Source: Methylotenera_A sp040387095 (GTDB lineage: Bacteria > Pseudomonadota > Gammaproteobacteria > Burkholderiales > Methylophilaceae). From it: a DNA stretch of 24,402 bases. The stretch spans positions 1 to 24,402 of the forward strand of contig JAZKEJ010000025.1 in assembly GCA_040387095.1 (NCBI GenBank), in the 5' to 3' direction. The position numbers were made by a program, and so were the translations under genes. The notes beneath the pieces are model-generated. The model did no database searches. It was given only the letters and a program-made list of their open reading frames with translations, and was not told where the DNA came from. Shown here piece after piece: positions 16,812-24,402 of the stretch. Positions within the stretch are counted from its first letter, which is position 1. Each line of letters opens with the position of its first letter.

Positions 16812-19800
16812 TTATAATTTTAAGCATGATGAACCCACTAATGCATTAGCCACCACGCCACCTACTAAAGGTTGACCGATTGATGGTTCGTAGTCTACCT
16901 CATCTACGCCAAATGCATCAAGTCCGTTTATCATGGCTTGACCGCTAGCCGATTGGCCACACATTTGAGTCGCTTGTTCTGGCCGAGTGATTGCATTATT
17001 AAACACACTAATATTATCACCTGTATTCTCCAATCCCTCTCCAATGCTTGGTTTAGAAGACGTTGCTACTCTTAATATGCCATCCACAAAAGCAATACTG
17101 TAATTACTTGCGGTTACACCAAGTGGTGTAACCGTATAAGTGCCAGCTGATGAGCCTGTATCAGCAAGCGTGTAGTAATCTAAACTGTCAATTAAGACAG
17201 CCTCAGTATCTCCACCGACAAAACCTGTCATATTGCTGGTAAAAACTGGGTTTGAATCGCCCTGCACTTTAGTCGCATTATTCGCTGTAATTGTTAAATT
17301 GGCCGGTGTAATGTTTGCGCTTGTAGTCGCTGTGGAATTAACGCTGTAATTAGCCGCATCTGCACCACTTAAACTTAACCCTGTCGCAGTCACAGTTTTT
17401 CCAGTTGCAGCGTTTTTATCTGCAAAAGTTGCTGTGCCGCCTGTGTAAGCAACAACATCTCCGCTCATCACACCGCTTAAACCACGNNNNNNNNNNNNNN
17501 NNNNNNNNNNNNNNNNNNNNNNNNNNNNNNNNNNNNNNNNNNNNNNNNNNNNNNNNNNNNNNNNNNNNNNNNNNNNNNNNNNNNNNACCGCGCTAAGGTT
17601 TAGCGTTGCTGCTGTAATGACACCTGTATGTGTACCTGTTGCCAATGTGTAATTAGAAGCCGATGCGTCGCTGACATCTTCAAGCGCAAGTGAGCCAAGC
17701 ACCAATGTTTGGGCTGATCCTGCATTTTTGCTGGCAACTGATCCTGCGCCTGTAATATTAAGCTCTTCGCCATTAACACCTGCTATGGTGCCAAATACGG
17801 CCGCGTTAAAAGCAGTTGCTCCATTATAAATACGTGTGCCCGCTAAATTAATCACGGCCGCGTTCACGGTTAAATTGCCTGTGTTGGACTTATTGAGTGT
17901 GTAGCCAGTTGTCGCTGTAATCGGCATAACATCAATGACATAATCACCTACATTGGCTGTCATTATTGACCCGGCAGAAGTGGCCGAACCGCTAAGTGCA
18001 TTTGCAATCGTATCTTGCGTAAACACATTGCCATAAGTTACAGCATTAACAAAAGTTGTTGCGGTAAATGCGCTGGCAACTAAAGATGCTGCATCTTGAC
18101 CATAGGTTTTGTTTTGATCTGTTGAAGTAATATCTAATGTCGGGCTTTGTACAAAAACATAACGATCACCAGCTTCGGACGTTATTTCGCCCAAAGCGCG
18201 ACCCCAAATAGCTTGATTACTACTGGCAAGTCCACCATAGGTGTTATCTGCAACATTACTGGTATGCACTATCCAGCGGCCATCTGTCGCAGTTAACGCA
18301 TTAGCACCTGCATTATTGATAAATGCATTGCTCGTTAATACAATGTCGCCTATTGAGCTAGTTATTGCGCTACCAATTTGTAAACTAATGTTAGCGGCTG
18401 CATCAACCGTTAAGTTACCGGTTAAATTTGATGCCGTAGCTGCAAAACGTATGCTATCTGCGTCTTGTAAAGTGACATCTTTTGCATTGGTAATTTTAAC
18501 AATATCTACATTATTTGCCGCGTTGCTAGCGATTAAGCTACCTGCGCCAATAATTTCCAACGTACGACCAGTTGCTGAAGTCAATACGCCGTTAATCGAT
18601 AGAGTTGATGCAGCAGATGTGGTGCCAAGCTGGCTATTATCACCTGCAGATACAGTGCCAGTCACAATCGCAGCGTCTGTGCCAGTCAGTGTGGCTATAT
18701 TAGCTAAAGTAATAGTTTCTGCAGCTAACGCCACATCATTCACATTAAGCGTTTTGCCACTGGCAACATTCGTACCATTCGTCACAGTACCGAGCGCGTT
18801 TGCATGCGCTACGGATAAAGTACCATCCTGTACATTGGTTACGCCAGTGTAAGTATTGTTGCCGCTTAAAGTTAATGTACCTGTGCCTGTTTTATTAAAA
18901 CTACCATTGGTACCGCTGATAGTGCCTGAGAATAATGTTGAAGCATTGTTGCCGCCAGAAGTTAAATCAGCGGTTCCCATTACAATTTGTCCAGCGCCTG
19001 CAATTGACCCCACAATTTCGTTTAAATTATTTAAATCTAAGGTTGCGCCAGATGAAATATTAACCGCACTAACATTACTGATAGCGCTGCTACTCTTTAA
19101 TGTACCAGTCTTAATATTCGTCGCACCTGAGTACGTGTTGCCGCCAGCAAATGTAAATTCACCAGCACCGTCTTTCTCTACAATGCCAGTTCCGCTAATT
19201 ACTCCAGCATATGCATGTGCATTAGACCGATTAAATACCACTGTGGCGTCATTAATAACTCCACCAGTTGCAACAAGCGATCCGCCAGTTGCGCCGTTAC
19301 CTATCTGCAGGACTCCAGCCTCAACAACTGTTCCACCTGTGTATGTATTTTCGCCTGCATATATAAGTGAACCTGTACCCGATTTTGTGACTATGGCACC
19401 AGTTCCCTGAATAACGCCAATCACAGTTAACCTGTCACTATTGTTAATATTAATCGCGCCAAAATTCTCGGCATTAATAGAGGCAATCGTTGAATCGCCA
19501 CCACCGGTTGTTATGATATTCACGCTACCCCCTATACCATTGCCAATAGGGGATGTATCAATAGCCGTTGTCGTCACTTGACTACCGCTTAAAATAACAC
19601 TGCCTGCCAAACCAGCTATCCCAGTGCCACTTGTTAAACCTACACGTGCGCTTATTGCAGCAGTACTTAATGTGCCAGTTCCTGTAATGGATACAACGCC
19701 AGCATTACCCCCAAACTGGTTTTCTGTAAAAATTGATCTACCTCCATTAGCTGTCACTGCACCAGTGATAGTACGATTCACACCTACAATAGTAACGTTA

Positions 19801-22199
19801 CCAGCGTGTGTGCCACGCGCTTCCGCTGCAGCATTATTTGGACTGGTATCTATCGTGCCAGTCACAGTCACGTTCCCCTCGGAAGCTATACTGATATTGC
19901 CACTATTTGTTTTTTGAAGGCCTTTAGTGTCTAAATTTGCAGTAGCAATGTTTCCAACATTTGCTTGGTTAGTAATTGAAATATTACTCGCCGTGCCACC
20001 CAATCCCGTGCCAGAACCCGAGCCTGCGCTAATTCTCAAAGTGCCTACTATGGCAATATCGCCAGTTGCATCCTCAACAGCATCTTGGTTAGCAATAACA
20101 ATACTGCCGGAGTTACCACCATTACCATTTGTGCTAGAGCCATTTCCAGCAACAGCTTGAATTGAGTTAGTCGAAATGCCACGATTAGCAGTCAAACTAA
20201 TGCTGCCAGCATTGCCACCACTTTGATTGATTGAACCACTACCGGTGCCAACTGCGCTACCGCCATTCGCTGTAATGGAATTGACGCTGATCGCTCCATC
20301 GGTGGTCAGCGTGATATTGCCCGCATGACGACCTGCAGTTCCGTTAGAAGATAGGCCAGCTGTTGTGTTGATCGCTGCTGCAATATTAATTGCATTCTTT
20401 GCACTAATATTAACATTGCCGCCGCTGCCATCTGCAGCGCCTGTTGTGGTGATACTACCTGCTGCTGTACCAGTAACATTTGCACCAGATAAATTTACGC
20501 CACCTGTATTGGTAATAATCGCTGCATCAATCGTGACATCGCCAACACTGTTGCCATCCGCATCAGCTTTTATGGTTAACGCGCCTGTGCCATCCAAAGT
20601 CAATGCTGTATCAACTTTGATATTTCTATTTGCTTCTAACACCAAGTTGTTATTAACTGAACCAGTAGCTGTAAAGACATTGAAAGCACTTGCTACGATA
20701 ATATCATTAGTGGCTTGGAGTGTAATCGTGCTGCCTGCTGATATACCTGAAAAGCTACCCCCTGAGCCGACATTAAAGACACTATTTAAGCCAGCATCTT
20801 CGGTAAAAGCTTGTGTATTATCAGAGCCAGCTGTAAAACCTAAAGTATTTGTATCATTATTACTCAGCGTAATATTTAATGGGTCCAGCAATAAATTACC
20901 GCCAACGCCATTCGCAGCACTTAAATCCACATTACCTAAAAAGTTAAGTAAGCGCTTGCCCGAAATCTCGACAAATCCGCCATTACCAGAAATAGCGCCG
21001 CCCTTTGCTGAAACGCTACCGTAATAGCGCGCAACGTCGTCTGCCCACACAATCACCCTGCCGCCATCGCCAGTTTCTGTCGCATCGGCGGTTAATGTGG
21101 CATCCTGATCAATAAATGTTTTAGTAGCGTTTTGAATATTGGCGTTTTTGCCTTGATAATCACCACCCACTAAAATCGTACCGCCACCGTTTTTACCAGA
21201 CACGTCAATGCTACCCTTATCGAATACGCCGACATGATCACCCAGCAAATGCACGATGCCGCCTTTTTGGCTGGCGGAAGTTGCCGAAATTTCGCCACTG
21301 TTGATGACGGTTTTAGCGCCCGCTAGTCGAATCACGCCGCCATCATTTATCATGCTATTTGCTTCGATTTTTCCGCTATTATTGATCACTGAGGTGATTA
21401 ATCCATCCGCCGCTTTTGCGCTCATTAGCACTTGGCCGTTACCCACTTGAATTAGATGTTTATTCTCAACCAGCGTGTTTACACTTGCGCTATCCACTTG
21501 CACATTAATCAAACCGTTACCATTAAAATCCAACGTCATTGCATTGCCAGCGGCCATTGCAACTGTACCTTGCATGGCGGAGATCACACCTTCGTTACGC
21601 ACTTCTGGCGCCAGCATGGCCACATAGCCGCCATTACTTGCAACAATACTCCCCATGTTTACAACGCTACCTGCGTTGCCAGTAAACTGATATTTGCCAT
21701 TTAAAAAATCTTCATCGGCAATATTTAAAGTGCTCGCTACAATCCCCCCAACATTCACTTGCGCGCTCTTTCCAAATAGCACGCCATTTGGGTTAATCAA
21801 CCACACTTGACCGTTTGCATTGAGCTTACCGAAAATCTCACTTGGGTTACCTGATGTGACGCGATTCAATGAGATAGCGCTGTCATTTGTCTGCTGGTAG
21901 TTAACTTGCGCGTTTGCGCCAATGTTGTAGGTATTCCAATTAATAATCGATTTCTGCGTGCCTTGTACAATGTTTAATTGATTAGCGTTTTGCGTAATCG
22001 TTGATTGACCTGAAACCACTTGCCCACCAGTTGGCAGCGCGTTTTGAGCAGTATCTGCCCAAGCGTTGATATTGGAAAATATACTTAATATTGGCAACAA
22101 CACAATCGCGGCCGATTTGCTATGCGATTTAGCAATTTCAGACACGACTTGCCATACTTGAGTAGATTTGTTAAACACCAATCGGTAGCAATGATTCAT
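16812..22199 (-). CDS. TpsA giant haemagglutinin-like exoprotein (interrupted by an assembly gap)
   Basis: A two-partner secretion substrate, about 1795 aa as assembled. It opens with an extended signal peptide region (MNHCYRLVFNKSTQVWQVVSE) and a cleavage site near NAWA (45-48). The TPS domain (about 50-300) contains SLNRVTSGNPSEIFG and INPNGVLFGK. Next come an FHA-like region (to about 590), a block of roughly 33-residue beta-helix repeats (about 590-900), three autotransporter-type strand repeats (about 940-1130: SLIYAGENTYTGGT, FTFAGGNTYSGAT, LTLSGNNTYTGVT) and MBG/YDG-type domains (about 1354-1715). A 100-N gap interrupts a YDG domain. The only cysteines after the signal peptide are Cys1747 and Cys1792, a likely C-terminal hook. 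GGAA (22207-22210) is 7 nt before the ATG. It is probably an adhesin or biofilm matrix protein; binding partner unknown. Confidence 0.92.
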   Translation of the reverse strand: MNHCYRLVFNKSTQVWQVVSEIAKSHSKSAAIVLLPILSIFSNINAWADTAQNALPTGGQVVSGQSTITQNANQLNIVQGTQKSIINWNTYNIGANAQVNYQQTNDSAISLNRVTSGNPSEIFGKLNANGQVWLINPNGVLFGKSAQVNVGGIVASTLNIADEDFLNGKYQFTGNAGSVVNMGSIVASNGGYVAMLAPEVRNEGVISAMQGTVAMAAGNAMTLDFNGNGLINVQVDSASVNTLVENKHLIQVGNGQVLMSAKAADGLITSVINNSGKIEANSMINDGGVIRLAGAKTVINSGEISATSASQKGGIVHLLGDHVGVFDKGSIDVSGKNGGGTILVGGDYQGKNANIQNATKTFIDQDATLTADATETGDGGRVIVWADDVARYYGSVSAKGGAISGNGGFVEISGKRLLNFLGNVDLSAANGVGGNLLLDPLNITLSNNDTNTLGFTAGSDNTQAFTEDAGLNSVFNVGSGGSFSGISAGSTITLQATNDIIVASAFNVFTATGSVNNNLVLEANRNIKVDTALTLDGTGALTIKADADGNSVGDVTIDAAIITNTGGVNLSGANVTGTAAGSITTTGAADGSGGNVNISAKNAINIAAAINTTAGLSSNGTAGRHAGNITLTTDGAISVNSITANGGSAVGTGSGSINQSGGNAGSISLTANRGISTNSIQAVAGNGSSTNGNGGNSGSIVIANQDAVEDATGDIAIVGTLRISAGSGSGTGLGGTASNISITNQANVGNIATANLDTKGLQKTNSGNISIASEGNVTVTGTIDTSPNNAAAEARGTHAGNVTIVGVNRTITGAVTANGGRSIFTENQFGGNAGVVSITGTGTLSTAAISARVGLTSGTGIAGLAGSVILSGSQVTTTAIDTSPIGNGIGGSVNIITTGGGDSTIASINAENFGAININNSDRLTVIGVIQGTGAIVTKSGTGSLIYAGENTYTGGTVVEAGVLQIGNGATGGSLVATGGVINDATVVFNRSNAHAYAGVISGTGIVEKDGAGEFTFAGGNTYSGATNIKTGTLKSSSAISNVSAVNISSGATLDLNNLNEIVGSIAGAGQIVMGTADLTSGGNNASTLFSGTISGTNGSFNKTGTGTLTLSGNNTYTGVTNVQDGTLSVAHANALGTVTNGTNVASGKTLNVNDVALAAETITLANIATLTGTDAAIVTGTVSAGDNSQLGTTSAASTLSINGVLTSATGRTLEIIGAGSLIASNAANNVDIVKITNAKDVTLQDADSIRFAATASNLTGNLTVDAAANISLQIGSAITSSIGDIVLTSNAFINNAGANALTATDGRWIVHTSNVADNTYGGLASSNQAIWGRALGEITSEAGDRYVFVQSPTLDITSTDQNKTYGQDAASLVASAFTATTFVNAVTYGNVFTQDTIANALSGSATSAGSIMTANVGDYVIDVMPITATTGYTLNKSNTGNLTVNAAVINLAGTRIYNGATAFNAAVFGTIAGVNGEELNITGAGSVASKNAGSAQTLVLGSLALEDVSDASASNYTLATGTHTGVITAATLNLSAXXXXXXXXXXXXXXXXXXXXXXXXXXXXXXXXXXRGLSGVMSGDVVAYTGGTATFADKNAATGKTVTATGLSLSGADAANYSVNSTATTSANITPANLTITANNATKVQGDSNPVFTSNMTGFVGGDTEAVLIDSLDYYTLADTGSSAGTYTVTPLGVTASNYSIAFVDGILRVATSSKPSIGEGLENTGDNISVFNNAITRPEQATQMCGQSASGQAMINGLDAFGVDEVDYEPSIGQPLVGGVVANALVGSSCLKL
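17487..17586. other. Assembly gap (100 N)
   Basis: Exactly 100 N inside the tpsA coding region, the usual placeholder for a gap of unknown size. It falls between the end of one YDG-type domain (ending ITAATLNLSA) and the middle of the next (starting RGLSGVMSGDVVAY). The frame stays open on both sides with the N length used. The real length is unknown. Confidence 0.99.
18810..19382 (-). repeat. Three autotransporter-associated beta-strand (PATR-like) repeats in TpsA
   Basis: Three copies of the pattern GxGxhxhxGxNTYxGxTxhxxGxL appear at about residues 940-970 (GSLIYAGENTYTGGTVV), 1012-1037 (GEFTFAGGNTYSGATNI) and 1105-1130 (GTLTLSGNNTYTGVTNV). They are diverged copies, not recent DNA duplications. 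Such repeats are typical of beta-helical passenger domains. Confidence 0.8.
19500..20430 (-). repeat. About ten diverged beta-helix repeats of roughly 33 residues in TpsA
   Basis: A short strand motif of the type AGNITLT recurs about ten times between residues 590 and 900: GGNVNIS, AGNITLT, AGSISLT, SGSIVIA, ASNISIT, SGNISIA, AGNVTIV, AGVVSIT, AGSVILS, GGSVNII. Spacing is about 25-40 residues, most often 33. They fit stacked coils of a right-handed beta-helix. Confidence 0.65.
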
Positions 22200-22281
22200 T
22201 ATAAAATTCCAGTAAATTCGTTCTTAATATTCCGCAAATAAACAGCTTTTTAATAAAAACTGTGCCATTAAGTGCCGTTAC

Positions 22282-22297
22282 AGCAAATAATGTGCCA
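22282..22297 (-). promoter_or_regulatory. Sigma-54 (RpoN) promoter of the tpsA-tpsB operon
   Basis: The minus strand reads TGGCAC-ATTAT-TTGCT, with GG and GC exactly 10 nt apart. This matches the sigma-54 consensus TGGCACG-N4-TTGCW except for A in place of the G at position 7. It lies between the upstream terminator and the tpsA start, and predicts a transcription start near 22271 and a leader of about 72 nt. Sigma-54 promoters need an AAA+ enhancer-binding activator, which is not encoded in this window. Confidence 0.7.
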
Positions 22298-22345
22298 CCG
22301 CTTAATTGCCCATGTTTATTGCAGGCTTTTATATAATTTAGGCAA

Positions 22346-22381
22346 TAAAAAAGCACATTGCCTTAGCAATGTGCTTTTTTA
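22346..22381. terminator. Bidirectional rho-independent terminator between tolC and tpsA
   Basis: Two perfect 16-nt arms (22346-22361 and 22366-22381, core GCACATTGC/GCAATGTGC with A/T tails) flank a CTTA loop. A U-run follows in either direction. It lies about 93 nt after the tolC stop and should end that transcript, which separates tolC from the TPS operon. Confidence 0.92.
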
Positions 22382-22473
22382 AATCTATCTCTATTTCTTT
22401 TACGATATGCAGCTATTTATTAGCGCATTTCAGATCCCTACCCTTGAACACTTAACCCACAAAAACCAGCAAA

Positions 22474-24399
22474 TTATTGAATCACTAATTCGCGCACGAT
22501 TTGATATTGGCTGCCTACTTTTTCAAGCTGCAGCTCTTTATTTACATTGTCAGCAAAACTTTTAGTCGCAACACGTTTTGCATCGCACACTTGGCAACCT
22601 GCATCATTTTCTGGTTTTTGTAATTTGTAAGTAGTGACGCTGTAATCTTGGTCAAATTTAGCCACTGCTTTGTCACCATTACAGCTAATCTGCATATTAT
22701 TCAGTTCAAGATTAATTTTCCCAGAAATGGATAAGCGTTGCTTGCGTTGCTTCGCCCACTCTTCACGGGATAACGGTGGTTCTGGCTCAAATTTATCCGC
22801 ATAGAATTTATTGTAACTATCGAAATCTTTCTGGCGCCAGGATTTCGCCCAATCGTTTACTCGGCCTGTAATCTCCTCTGTACTACAAGTTAGCGCTGGC
22901 TTGGTGATAGGCTTAATCAACTGTTGAGTCACCCCTAACGGTTTTGCATTAGCCAACAAGGCTGCTTTATCAACTTTTACCTGTGCTGGCGCGATAGCTT
23001 CACAAATATTTGCAGCATCCATATAAGCTTCGCGCATGACTTCTGGCAAACCTTCACGCACTGAACCAATTTTATTTAACAACTCGCCCTGGCTTGCGTA
23101 CAAACGTGCGTAAGCTGCTTGTATATCGTAGTCGGCATTGGTGTAACTACGTCTGGCTTGAAAATACTCATTTTCAGTGTCTAATAAATCCAGCAAGGTG
23201 CGCTGACCAATATCAAACTGCTTACGGTAAGCTTCGCGCGCATTTTCAATCGATTTTTGATGCAAATCGCGATACGTTAATTGCTCTTTAAATTGATTAA
23301 TATCGTTATAAGCAATTGTTACTAACTGGCGCGTGTCCACGCAGGCTTTGTCGCGAAAATCATTGGCCGTATTGAGTTTTTCAACTGCTTGGCCAACAGA
23401 CGCTTTGTCTGAAAAACCATTAAATAAATTAAAATTCATAGTTAATTCCAGCACATCCGCAGCGTTTGTGCTATTACGACCATCTGAACTAGTGCCTAAA
23501 TTTTTACGTGCCTGTAAATCTAAACGCGGCAAATACGCAGCCTCTTTGGTTCTCACTTCATCTTTAGTGGCCTGAATATCCTCGATTGTTGACAGCAAAT
23601 TAGGGTTTTGCATATAAGCAACACGCAGCGCTTCCACTGGCGTTGCTTGCACACCTGCGCTAAAAAAAGTCGGCTGCTCTAAAGTGTCGGGTGGTAATTC
23701 ACCTAACAAGCGTTGCACTCGAGCAGTTACATCATGTAAATTCGTCATTTCCGTCAATAAATTGGCTTCTGCCAATGCCAAACGACCAGACGCTTGTTCT
23801 AAATCCACACGGCGCGCAACGCCAGCTTCCACACGCTCATTAATTTTGTCAAACAATTGTTTATGCGTGACATAGTTGGTTTTTGCATACTCTGCAAGCT
23901 GTCGAAAACGCAAAATATCAATATAAGCGCGTATAAACTCTAGCGTAGTATCTTGCATAGAGGCTTGTAATTCGTAATAGCGCACACGTTTCGCGTGGCC
24001 CAAACGATTCACTTCATACGGTGTTGCAAATCCATCAAAAATCATTTGGCGAAGAACTAACTCATTGTTCCAGCGAGGAATTTCAGTCCCTGTATCATTG
24101 CGAAAACCGTTCACATCCTCTTGTTTGCGATAGGTGGATTGAATATCAACTTTAGGCAGAAAACCACCTTTAACCACGTCTTGCTCGTAACCTGCGCCTA
24201 GATAGGCATGATATCTGGATTGCACTTCCGGATTAGATGAAATGGTTTTTTCAACCATTTGTTTCAAGCTAACTAAAGGCTCTGCATGTAAATTTGTAGC
24301 TGTCAACGATGCGGTGAGAGGTAATGCTATTAATAAGTGTCGCAGACCGAGATTGCTTTTTGCTTGCTTTTTATTATTAATCTTTGAATTTGGCAACAT
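22474..24399 (-). CDS. TolC-family outer-membrane protein fused to a C-terminal NTF2-like domain
   Basis: 641 residues against about 450-490 for a usual TolC. The signal peptide runs to about residue 39 (SLTATNLHAEP). The TolC part (about 41-455) shows the typical blocks SSNPEVQSRYHAY, LRQMIFDGFATPYEV, RRVDLEQASGRLALAEANL, MNFNLFNGFSDKA and the second-repeat helix FDIGQRTLLDLLDTENEYFQ. It should form the outer-membrane channel of a type I secretion or efflux system. A linker (about 456-504) leads to an extra domain (about 505-641, with VNDWAKSWRQKDFDSYNKFY and FDQDYSVTTYKLQ) that resembles NTF2-like folds found at the end of some periplasmic proteins. This domain holds a CxxC (602-605). The ATG at 24399 is 3 nt from the window edge, so an upstream start is possible. 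No pump genes are visible. Confidence 0.9.
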   Translation of the reverse strand: MLPNSKINNKKQAKSNLGLRHLLIALPLTASLTATNLHAEPLVSLKQMVEKTISSNPEVQSRYHAYLGAGYEQDVVKGGFLPKVDIQSTYRKQEDVNGFRNDTGTEIPRWNNELVLRQMIFDGFATPYEVNRLGHAKRVRYYELQASMQDTTLEFIRAYIDILRFRQLAEYAKTNYVTHKQLFDKINERVEAGVARRVDLEQASGRLALAEANLLTEMTNLHDVTARVQRLLGELPPDTLEQPTFFSAGVQATPVEALRVAYMQNPNLLSTIEDIQATKDEVRTKEAAYLPRLDLQARKNLGTSSDGRNSTNAADVLELTMNFNLFNGFSDKASVGQAVEKLNTANDFRDKACVDTRQLVTIAYNDINQFKEQLTYRDLHQKSIENAREAYRKQFDIGQRTLLDLLDTENEYFQARRSYTNADYDIQAAYARLYASQGELLNKIGSVREGLPEVMREAYMDAANICEAIAPAQVKVDKAALLANAKPLGVTQQLIKPITKPALTCSTEEITGRVNDWAKSWRQKDFDSYNKFYADKFEPEPPLSREEWAKQRKQRLSISGKINLELNNMQISCNGDKAVAKFDQDYSVTTYKLQKPENDAGCQVCDAKRVATKSFADNVNKELQLEKVGSQYQIVRELVIQ

Positions 24400-24402
24400 A
24401 TT

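Noticed and set aside
17480..17590. tpsA as two separate genes or a pseudogene split at the gap
   Set aside because: The frame is open on both sides and the flanks are parts of the same repeated YDG-type domain family, so a single gene with missing sequence is simpler.
20457..20468. TAAG tetrapeptide (residues 578-581 of TpsA) as a LapG-type cleavage site
   Set aside because: In CdrA the cleaved motif is near the C-terminal anchor. Here it lies deep in the passenger, and no lapG or lapD gene is in the window, so it is probably chance.
18241..21024. Several long plus-strand ORFs (about 180-220 codons) opposite tpsA
   Set aside because: They are antisense shadows of a repetitive Gly/Thr/Ala-rich gene. 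Their products are low-complexity Val/Pro/Leu-rich, while the minus frame has clear TPS, PATR and YDG motifs.
22200..22281. c-di-GMP (GEMM) riboswitch in the tpsA leader
   Set aside because: Repeated GGCAC elements drew attention, but the conserved GEMM core and its stems are absent, and the predicted leader is only about 72 nt.
22171..22356. 61-codon minus-strand ORF overlapping the tpsA start
   Set aside because: It begins inside the terminator hairpin, contains the sigma-54 promoter and overlaps tpsA in another frame. No recognisable protein features.

Overview
The window looks like chromosomal DNA of a Gram-negative proteobacterium. It has outer-membrane proteins (TolC, TpsB), an AsmA-type envelope protein, a lipoprotein with a lipobox, and sigma-70- and sigma-54-type promoters. 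The moderately low GC and the style of the proteins (Rep, Uup, a Bcp-type peroxiredoxin, GGDEF proteins, very large TPS proteins) fit a betaproteobacterium of the Methylophilaceae/Methylotenera kind. That placement is an impression from the sequence, not a proof.

Layout. Positions 1-2230 (minus strand) hold two genes whose N-terminal membrane domains are paralogous. One is cut by the window edge. The other is a complete GGDEF diguanylate cyclase with an intact inhibitory site. A small unknown gene lies between them. Positions 2391-8781 (plus strand) carry housekeeping genes: Rep helicase, an AsmA-family envelope protein and the ABC-F ATPase Uup. Positions 8826-13027 hold a convergent pair that reads as a periplasmic glucan module: an OpgB/MdoB-like phosphoglycerol transferase (plus) and a GH17-GT2 membrane glucan synthase of the Pseudomonas NdvB type (minus). 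Positions 13198-14951 hold a secreted unknown protein, tRNA-Arg(CCT), a membrane-anchored Bcp-type peroxiredoxin, a small lipoprotein and tRNA-Leu(TAA). Positions 15081-22199 (minus strand) are a two-partner secretion operon: a giant haemagglutinin-like TpsA exoprotein followed 3 nt later by its TpsB transporter. Positions 22474-24399 (minus strand) encode a TolC-family outer-membrane protein fused to an extra C-terminal NTF2-like domain.

The most interesting part is the right-hand 9 kb. The TPS operon is separated from tolC by a strong terminator and has its own near-perfect sigma-54 promoter (TGGCAC-N5-TTGCT). The mature TpsA has only two cysteines, both within 49 residues of the C-terminus, which suggests a cysteine-hook anchor like those of HMW1 and CdrA. 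The TpsB partner lacks the arginine normally conserved in the L6 motif of this superfamily. A 100-N assembly gap sits in the repeat domains of TpsA, so its true length is unknown. With the diguanylate cyclase and glucan genes, the window resembles a surface and biofilm neighbourhood. No direct regulatory link between these parts can be shown from sequence alone. No CRISPR array, insertion sequence or prophage is visible.
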